Source: Ectocarpus siliculosus
Lineage: Eukaryota > Sar > Phaeophyceae > Ectocarpales > Ectocarpaceae
Assembly: GCA_000310025.1 (NCBI GenBank)
Contig: FN649758.1
Coordinates: forward strand, 3,929,770-3,948,324
Length of the DNA stretch: 18,555 nucleotides
Direction of reading: 5' to 3'
Both the position numbers and the translations under genes were made by a program. The notes under the pieces were generated by a model that was not told the DNA's origin, did no database searches, and saw only the letters and a list, made by a program, of their open reading frames with translations. Shown piece after piece: positions 1 to 8,200 of this stretch; position 1 is the first letter of the stretch; each line of letters opens with the position of its first letter.

Positions 1-509
1 AGCTTTCGTCGCTTGGCAACGACGTTGTAAAACAAGCCAATTTACTTCATGAACTCGGCAACCAGGTTACCGGTTTTTTTTTTGCGGTAACCATGAATGG
101 TGGTCGAGTAGATCATGTTGTGCGGGGTCGAGAACCCTCACTCCGCGCAACGGGGGATGATCGCACCACGTTGTGTTAAATTGGTCAAGCATCCTCGAGG
201 CAGTTACACAGTGCATACAACTGTCTCTGGAAGTGAAAGCACCAGAAAATAAATTAAGTCATACGTAGCTGTCATCCGTACGCAAGGAAGTAAGCACAAG
301 ATGCCGAACACCCTTAGCAGGATGCAGCTCACCCTTCATGCGACTCGCCGAATACCTCAAGGCGCTTCGCGCTTGGTGATGTGAGAGCCTGGTCCGGTGA
401 GAACCCGGCGTGCTCCGCCCCGGCTTTGTAGGGATGCGAGGTCAATGGTCAAACGACTACGGCATGCACGACTGTGAGTACATCCCCCCCCCCCCTCTGC
501 TCCACGCAC
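1..509. other. Left-edge stretch, probable intron of the minus-strand gene
   Basis: Beyond the donor at 509 the minus strand shows no reading frame that continues the upstream protein convincingly. A 12-C run lies at 484-495. One acceptor-like site (TTCCAG, near 230 on the minus strand) opens a short frame of unremarkable composition, which I do not call. The next exon is probably outside the window. Confidence 0.4.
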
Positions 510-1332
510 CTGATGAGGGGCATCGCCCATTCCACCTGGTCGGGCCGCCGGCCCAGCAACCTCTCCAGCTGCGCCAAGGTGCTCTCGGCGGTCCGCTTGG
601 TGCTCGCGTACACGCACAGGTTGTCCGCCACCAAGCGCGCCCGACCCTCCGCTAGCCCCCTAGACAGGGCGACGACGACCTCGGGGCACTGGGAGCGAGC
701 GAGCGACACAGGATGAAACATCACAAATTGAGCAGCACCGTATATAATGAGTTGGCTTATTGGGGCGCTGGGAGCGATAGGAATGAACTGGCACAAAGGT
801 TGGCAAACACTGTAGCATTGGTACATGACGGTTCATTGGGACGTACCAGCAATACTGGCGGGTCTGGGGTACAGGTGCGGGCCATGGAGAAGGATTGTAC
901 GGTAAAAGGAAGGGAGGGCGAGAGAAGATGGAATGTGAGCGGGCAAGATGGAAACGAGTGGGAGAAGTAGAGACGAGAGAACCGACCAGTTCTTCCGTCG
1001 AGATTACGAGGTTTAAAATGGGCGAAATTGGCGGCAATGGCTAAACACATTTTTAACAATTTTTATGCATTCTTTTCAAAAACATTATTATGACGTAGTT
1101 CAAAAAGATTCAGGAAAAGGTTCCAAGGATTCGGCTGTTCGCCGGGATAAAGAGGAATGATGAGGGTGGCAGGAAAATGAGAGGTGGCCGTGTTACAGGA
1201 GGCGAGGGGCAGGGGATAGTTAGCGTGTGTGTCTGAGACAGACAGACAGACGGACAGACAGACCGAGAGAGGCAGATGAGTAGATAGACAGATAGACAGA
1301 GACGGCGACAGACAGAGATCGACAGAGAGACC

Positions 1333-1367
<35 letters not shown>

Positions 1368-2164
1368 GCAGAAGAGGGCGCTCGGAGATTTCTCATCCAA
1401 GGATGTACGCACTATGCTTTCGAAAATAGTCCGGAGTTCGAGCCAATTCCACTTACCGCCGCCATCCTCTCCCTCAGTTCCTTGGTGCCCATCGCTGCCC
1501 GTTCGTCTCCATGCCCGGCCACTTCGACCACGCTAAGGTCGGGCAGCTCGTCCTCGATGTCAAAGAAGGCGTCACTGCCAGCGCCGAAGCCGGTCGAAGC
1601 CGAGGCCAACACGCTCAGGGGTTTCCCGAAAGGGTACTTGGTTTGTGCTGCCTGACGCCGCTTTCTCGGCTTTTTCGGCGGTTTCTCCTCCGGGTGCTCC
1701 TCGCCCCCGGCGCCGCGGGTACTGATTTCGTCGCTCCCCTCCCCAACAACGCTAGTCGCCTCCGCCCTTCCCGGCCCTGCTCCCCCTGTTGCTGCCGTTG
1801 CCGCTGCCTCTGTTTCTGCAGCTGCTGCTGCTGCTTCTCCATTAGGTCCGCCGCCATCGTTTCCAGCGGTAGTCGCCACGCCGAAGAATGTCCGCCGATT
1901 TCTCCGCCCACTGCTGCTGCTGCCGCCGCAACCGCTACCCCCGACACCGCTAAAGTCGACGCCGCCGCCGCAATGAGCAGAAGTCATTGCCCATCGAGGG
2001 GTAGCCCCGTGTCTCGTCCACGATGTCGCCGCTGCTGGTCTCAGCACGGAGGAGGACAAAAAAGAAGACCGGCTTGGGCTGCTTGCTTGCCGGTGTTGCT
2101 GCTTCTCAGGGGTGGCGGACGCGGTCACGTACGTTACGCGCTGCCTAACGATGCCGCGAGTTGA

Positions 2165-2204
<40 letters not shown>

Positions 2205-2434
2205 CTTGTCAAGCGCGTCGCCTGCCCGCTTTGTCGGCATCGCACCCGCCGTGCCAACGCAAGGGACAGCATCGACTGCTTGTCCGGCCGTGCTGTGTGC
2301 ATCAAACAGCCGCGAGAACGGAGGCAACAAATAAAACCAACGCCAAAACGCGCATGTTTTGGGGGTTGAGGATGCCGATCGCTGGGCCGGGCGCGGGTGC
2401 TTGGAGTGTTCCTCAAGCATGCCATATGTACCAA
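510..2434 (-). CDS. Unrecognised low-complexity protein, 5' two exons (partial; possibly mTERF-like, organelle-targeted)
   Basis: I read two exons: 2434-1457, ending in a strong donor (GCG|GTAAGT), and 688-510, entered by a CCCAG acceptor and leaving at AG|GTGCGT. The first exon ends in phase 0 and the second stays open for 59 codons. Three starts are possible: 2434, 2302 and 2272. The start at 2272 gives MLSLALARRVRCRQSG, arginine-rich without acidic residues, like a mitochondrial presequence. A poly-alanine run coded by a GCA tract follows, then Gly/Ser/Ala-rich sequence, a basic patch KPPKKPRKRR and an acidic stretch FFDIEDELPDL. The joined end, ERMAACPEVVVALSRG followed by TLAQLERLLGRRPDQVEWA, has the Cys-Pro, Leu and Gly spacing of mTERF helical repeats, but that is a weak guess. 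The protein lacks its C-terminus, and no convincing third exon was found in 1-509. Existence is likely; function is unknown. Confidence 0.55.
1236..1371. repeat. Degenerate GACA/GATA/GA tetranucleotide microsatellite
   Basis: About 135 bp of interrupted GACA, GATA and GAGA units, ending in a pure GA run. It lies in the intron between the two exons of the leftmost gene, about 85 bp downstream of the donor at 1456. On the transcribed strand it is a long pyrimidine-rich tract. The Ser/Leu/Cys reading frame across it is an artefact of the repeat. Confidence 0.85.
2168..2202. repeat. (TGC)n / (GCA)n triplet tract, coding for poly-Ala
   Basis: Nearly 12 uninterrupted triplets. In the minus-strand gene the frame reads GCA and gives about 12 alanines near the N-terminus. 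Shifted frames give poly-Ser, and the plus strand also gives poly-Ala, so several spurious frames share this tract. Confidence 0.85.
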
Positions 2435-2884
2435 AGTATGGGCTGTCGCCTTGCGGCTTACGGTGGTGGTGTCTCACATGATGATGGATGGCAATATTCA
2501 AAAACTTAAATCTTTGCCGGTACAACCAACTGCTGAACAGTAGTCATGGACCCTCTCTAGGCAGGCAACAGCGTACAGGCCCACGAGTAGATAGGCATAC
2601 ACGGCTCATGGTTGAATAGAGATAATGCTATTGCATGTTCCTCTCTACCACAACGATAAGCACTATCGGTCAGGCGCAAGCGGACGGGCCGTGTATAGAT
2701 TTGCGACATGCGGTAGGAAAGGAAACCAAAACAAAGGTGTGGCGAGAGCGCTGCGGTAGCACCCGTAATCCGCAACCAGTCTAGACTCCAGCGTACAATG
2801 CACTCACGCTTGAAACCAGTATGGAGGCAGGATATCTCTTCTTGCGCACAAGTGTGAAGCACAGCAGTACAGGCACGTCTGCTG

Positions 2885-2932
2885 GCTGCTGCTGCTACTG
2901 CTGCTGCTACTGCTGCTGCTGCTGCTGCTGCT
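2885..2932. repeat. Interrupted CTG triplet tract (non-coding)
   Basis: About 16 CTG units interrupted by CTA. The tract is intergenic and is in the same orientation (CTG on the plus strand) as the coding tract at 2168-2202. The Cys-rich and Ala-rich frames that cross it come from the repeat. Confidence 0.85.
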
Positions 2933-4335
2933 TCAGCTGGCTGCCAATAATGCTGGGTTCCGCATCTGCACCGCGGAGCCCCCTGAGGGGGTTCCACAAA
3001 AAGAGGGCCACACACACCGGGGGAGTCATGCATATTGATGTTTCAGGGAGAAATAAGGCATTGCCGTAGACTCTCTGCTACTCTGCTGCTCGACTGTTGC
3101 ACCGTTGCACCTCACCTTGTATGCTACTCTGCCGAGAATGAACCTATGGGTGCCTTGTAGCGCACGTGAAAATTAAACGTGTGATTCGCCTGCACCTGAT
3201 CCCACGAGCATCTCTGCAATCAACGGAAAATCTGCTTTGCTCTACAAATACCGTCTCATTTATTAATGATCGCGGTCTGCCCGGTGTGGGCCAGATCGAT
3301 AGGGACCCATATGCATACGAGTAGGCTATGTACTGGTTGTCGATGCCGGCGGCGGTGGAGGTGGCTCAGCGCCTGCCCGCATCGTCAGAAGCGAACGGTC
3401 CTTCGCGATACCGGCGGCAGTACCGTAGTAAGCGGTGGCGTTCCGACGGTGTTCCGGACGGCTCCCCCGTATAGTAACGTTCCTGACTTTCGTCGTGCCG
3501 GGGAGTAATTGTAAAGTGGGCGGGGGGCGGGGTCATCTGGGTGTCCGGAGCAGGGAGACAGCGGCGATTCACCGCCATCCGTGAGCATGTTCTTCTCTCT
3601 TGTGTACAATAGTGCTCATGTGATCCTTCTTGTTGCGGATGATGGTTCTGTCATGTGTAGGCGGTGTTGTCTTTTGGGTATACTATTGTAGTACCGTGCT
3701 GCGTGCGATGGAAATGTCGCCACGCAAGTGCGGGGGTGGATTGGCTCGTTCCCGCTGTTGATGGCACTAACTGTAACGCGCGTTGTTTTGTCCATCTCTC
3801 CGGTAGGCAGGTTCCCTTGTACTGACAGGTTGTGTCTGCTTCGCGAAGGAGCTTGGCTACAGAGAGGCCCCCGATGTTTCGCCCAGGACGTTGCGCCACT
3901 GGATTTCTTTCAATACACATGAACTGCGGCATGTGAATGAAAAGCTTCAGTCGCATTCCCTACATCGAAAATGCACCTGCTACATGCACGGACAGATGCG
4001 ACCTCTTGGTGTTATAACATGCCCTAAACCAATCTCAGAAGCTACAGCAGTGAGCCCGACCATGCCGCATCAAGAGGCTAATTTTCGCACATTCAATATC
4101 ATGTGTATCACTCGCGCAACCCCGTGCTCTGGGGGGGGGCAGGGTCACTCTACGGCACTGGTCACGCACATGCACTGCATTCAATGTACAAGGTATGTAG
4201 GTGTCATCCTACCGGGTACCCTAGGCAAGGACGAACCCGGACCACTTCCACTTTTTCGAGCCCGCCGTCATGTACTTACTACTTTTCCGTCTTGACCACC
4301 TTCTCCGCTTGGAAGACCCCTGTTGAATGGCAGCA

Positions 4336-4376
4336 CTGTTGCTGCCGCTGCTGCCGCTGCTGCTGTTACTGCTGCT
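4336..4376. repeat. CTG/CCG triplet tract (non-coding)
   Basis: About 13 triplets of CTG with CCG and TTA interruptions, again CTG on the plus strand. It lies about 90 bp outside the left arm of the inverted repeat at 4466-4502. No gene is assigned here. Confidence 0.8.
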
Positions 4377-4465
4377 AGTGAAGCCTCTCTTGAAAAACTA
4401 AAACGTGTGTCGCGTGTACCACGAATGGGCGCTGGGTGGGTGGGTCGTTGTTGCTGTTTGGGGCA

Positions 4466-5181
4466 AGAGGGCACGTGTAGCGGGATCCCTGACGTCCTGC
4501 CCCCCCCCCCCCCCCCACGAGTGCTTACTGTACAGTATTTAGAGAGGAGCAACTCCGTGCCTAAGTTTTGTATGTACTTTAAGGATCGATGCTGCCTGTT
4601 CTGCCTTGTTTCTGGCGTGAGGACACAAATGTACTGGCCTGCTCCTGGCGTGCTGTCTTGTCATCTTGAAGCTACTGGTCTTGCAGTTAATTACATACAG
4701 CGGCGCCGGTCGTTTGCTGTGCGTACAGTTGTGTACAAACAACGCCAACATTGACAAGACAGGCCGAGGAACTCTGGCATAGAAGGAAGGTAAAAATAGG
4801 TTGAGAACGTTCGCTCATGGTACAATTCGATGCAGTTCTCGCATCGAAGGAGTTACAATAAAGCACGTTAGGCACCAAGACAAAAAAGGCTGGGATGAAA
4901 GGATACGAAGTGGTACGTTTTTTTTCTGCTCGAGTACTGCCATAGAAAATATCCTACACACAACACAACACAATAATTGCAGACAGAGTTGAGCTCCCAC
5001 CCTTGCAGTCCATTGTATACCAAAATTTAAACTACGCAGTCTAAACGTGATGTGATTACGAAGGGGGTTGGCGGGAAAACATCGTGCGAAATCGATCCCC
5101 TCCCCCTCGCCCTCCCCGCCTGAGCGGCCCCTTCAGCCAGTTTTGGGCAGGACGTCAGGAATCCCGCTACACGTGCCCTCT
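4466..5181. repeat. 37-bp inverted repeat pair (arms 4466-4502 and 5145-5181)
   Basis: The two arms are reverse complements at 36 of 37 positions; the one difference is C/T in the GGGAT(C/T)CC segment. Each arm contains the palindromes CACGTG and GACGTC. The spacer is 642 bp and carries no recognised gene. A 17-C run (4500-4516) overlaps the inner end of the left arm. The right arm starts 76 bp past the nitroreductase stop codon, so it should lie in that gene's 3' UTR. I could not see a target-site duplication outside the arms, so a miniature transposon is possible but unproven. An alternative is two copies of a dispersed repeat in opposite orientation. Confidence 0.85.
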
Positions 5182-5257
5182 TATTTGGGGTGTGAAGGGG
5201 ATCTGCCGTCCGGAATGCCGTGCCACTACCGTCCGTATCCTTCGAGGGCCAGCCGTT

Positions 5258-8200
5258 TCAGAGCGAAGGAACGCCTTCCAGAGGTGTGCCGAACTCCTCT
5301 CGGTGCAATACCTCCTCCGGAGGGAATCTTCCCTCGACCAATCAGCAAGCAGCAGATCCCGCAGAAGAAGATTGGAGCGGAGCATTGGAGCAATACAGAA
5401 AGCGCCCGAACTTAAACCTTGGTGGCCTGCGTTTGTCCCCTCTCACGCGCGGGAGCCATACTGGCGGCAGGCCCATGAGTCGCTAGCTTAGGCAGTAAAG
5501 TTGAGCCTCAAACTACTCAATTCTAAAACGTTTAGCAACATTTGTGAGCTCCGGTAAGAACCCCTATACTAAAACCTATATAGCGGCCGTTCGTAGTTTT
5601 GGCTCTAGGAACTAAGAGGCCCAGCGTGGTCCAGAGCTAGAGGCTTTCAAGCGCGGGCGCTTTCTGTACGGTGTACAAAGTGTCTCGACAGTGTGGCGTG
5701 TGTGCAGCTGGTTCAGCATGACGAGCGGCAACAGCGCGTGAGGACAACCCACCGGTCGGTAATTGGGGTGTTCGCGAATTTTCCATTCTACGGCAGTTAA
5801 CGATGACGAAGAGTGGCGAATGGATCCACCAAGTCTGATGGGGTTTATCTACAGCCTGAGAGAAGCAAGACCGCTGCTGGCAGTGGAAGCGTCGATGTGG
5901 GAAAGGAAGCGGAACTGAACGTACGACGAAACACGCAACACACCTACATATTTACGCCGGTCCTCCGATCGCCTACCTGAGGGTCTTGATTTCTCGCCGA
6001 TCGTCCGACGGGTAACCGATGCTGACCACGATCGGGACAGAGTACCGCAAAGGGATGCGTAGCGCCTTTCGCAACCTTCTCATGTCGAAACCCTCCATCG
6101 GGCACGTGGCTAGGCCGTGAGACGTCGCCGCCAGGAGGAGCTCCTGTCGTGAATAGATCGTACAGACCACCGAAAAAACCACACCGCGTATCTTGTCATT
6201 CATGAGCACCGTTTCATGAATAGGTCTGGCAATGTGTCGACGTTGACAACGCTTCGCTCTTTTGGTGGTTTCATCACGAAGATACCTCGCTTCTCTGCCG
6301 AAGCTCCGACCGCTTGATGTACACAGACGAGCCAAAAAGAGAGATAACACGACCTGCGTGATGAATCATCCTACCGAAGCCTCAAACCTTGGACTGGTTA
6401 CTAAGCGTGAGTGGGTCCAGGGAAAAAGAAGCAGGGAGATCACTGCATTGTCCTCCCTTTGAAAACGTGGGACGCACCTATTCCAACGGAAACCGGGGCA
6501 AGCGCCTGCGTCTCGCGCTCGCGCACATCGAGATCCTTCTCCGAGCCGCCACAAGGGACAAGAGGGCTTTAAAAGTTCCCTAAACCGAGGGGTCGGTCAC
6601 GCAAGATACTACCAGTTTTTTCCACACGACGAAAAAAAAGCAGAACACCATTCGTTCTTACAGCTCAGCTTGTACCAACCACCACGCATCAGACCAGGCC
6701 GAGGCGATTCGAACTTTTCGCCGCACGTTTCAACATACACGCGCACTACTCGCGGGGAGAAAAAGACAAAAAACAAGTGTCATCCAAAATAGGGTATATT
6801 ACGCTCCCCAGGAAGAAAAGTGTGGCAATCAACCCCATACAACGCGGTGAGCGATTGCCGCACCTGCACCGCTAGCATGGTGCTCTTGAAAGCCCACGCC
6901 TCCGCCCCCGACACCGTGGGCATCCCCTTCCCGAGCCTCCGCACCACCGCGAACGACAGCTTCTTCGCCGCGACCAGTGGGAGCCGGAGCAGCCGGTTGT
7001 GTCCCGTCGAGAACACCGACAAGTAGAGCGGAACCTTCTTGATGAACCCCTCGGGCCATCCCTCTTTCGCCAGCATGGTTCTGGAGGAGGGGAAGGGAAA
7101 TGAACAGCTAGCTTTAAGGGCGAGCTTGGGGCAAGTCTTCTTCGCCAGCATTGGTCTGGAGGAGGACGGGGAAGCGAAATAAACAGCTCTTCGGAAATAA
7201 ACAGCTCTTCGGAAATAAACAGCTCTTCGGAAATAAACAGCTGTTAGGGCAACCCCCAGGCCAGGCCTATTCCTTCGGCACGGTTCTGGAGGAGCACCGG
7301 GAAAGGAATTAAGCAGCTTTTCGGAAATAATCAGCTGTTAGGGCAGCTTTTCAGCATGGCCGTTGTGTCTTGGGGTTCTCACAAGCCAGAGAGAAGAGAG
7401 AGCAAGGAGGCGTTACGGGGGGAAGGGGACGTTGATAACGCTGCTCATGCTGGGTACTGGAGCGCTCTATTCGCTGGGTTGCCCCAAGCAGTCATTGCGT
7501 CTTCGTCGGCAGCATCACCACCCTGTGGGGGAGCAAGTGTGATGTGGGCATGTACTTGGGAACACGACGTTCTGCCAGGAGAGCCGAAACTGTGCATACG
7601 CGTAGAAAACTCTTTACGCCAATTTGTCAGCTTCCACTTCCAAGAGTTATCCCGAGAATAAAAACGACAATTTTGCAGCAGCTGGCCAATGCGAACGCAA
7701 CCGATAAACGCCATATGAATAACATGGGCGATACCCCCACAACGGCCTCACAGCCAAAAACAATGGCGGCAAGAATCTCAGGTTGTTGCAGACTCCCCCC
7801 AGGTACGGGGGAGTCTCGCGCTCGACTAGCGACATCGTGTATTTGAAACACGCAACACTCACGTCAACTTGCGAACGTTCTTCATGCTGTTCAAGTCACT
7901 CGCGAAGACCACCGTAGCTCCGGCTGCCAGCACCCTGCCACAACGAGAGGAGCAACACGCGACCAGAGACGTTCATCCGGTGGGCCGCCTAGACCACTAA
8001 TCAGGTCACATGTCCACTCGTGCGAGCTCCATCTACGTCGAGTCCGGGGAAGAGAGCAATGAAGCCACAGCGAACAAGGCTTTGTTGTCTCACGAAAACG
8101 CGTCTAATAGTCTATCTGTGCGTTGTTAAACGCCGGGTGCTGGTGGTGAAGAACAAAAAAACACGCCAAAAATAAATCGGTACCCGTTGTCTCGCCTGAC

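Larger units (their letters stand above)
2435..4465. other. Intergenic stretch with no recognised gene
   Basis: The short frames here, all under about 160 codons, are triplet-driven or lack any motif I recognise, and none joins to a neighbour through good splice sites. Part of it should be the promoter and 5' UTR of the leftmost gene. The left end may include the far 3' UTR of the nitroreductase gene if that UTR is very long. I see no tRNA or obvious promoter element. Confidence 0.45.

Noticed and set aside
1511-2164. 217-codon plus-strand open frame
   Set aside because: Cys/Arg/Ser-rich antisense shadow of the low-complexity first exon on the minus strand, driven by triplet repeats.
2479-2536. 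Possible C/D-box snoRNA (ATGATGA ... CTGA)
   Set aside because: Boxes are about 50 bases apart but no terminal stem pairs the flanks. Such matches occur by chance.
7176-7247. CRISPR-like short regular repeats
   Set aside because: Units abut with no unique spacers, and the setting is a eukaryotic intron. It is a minisatellite.
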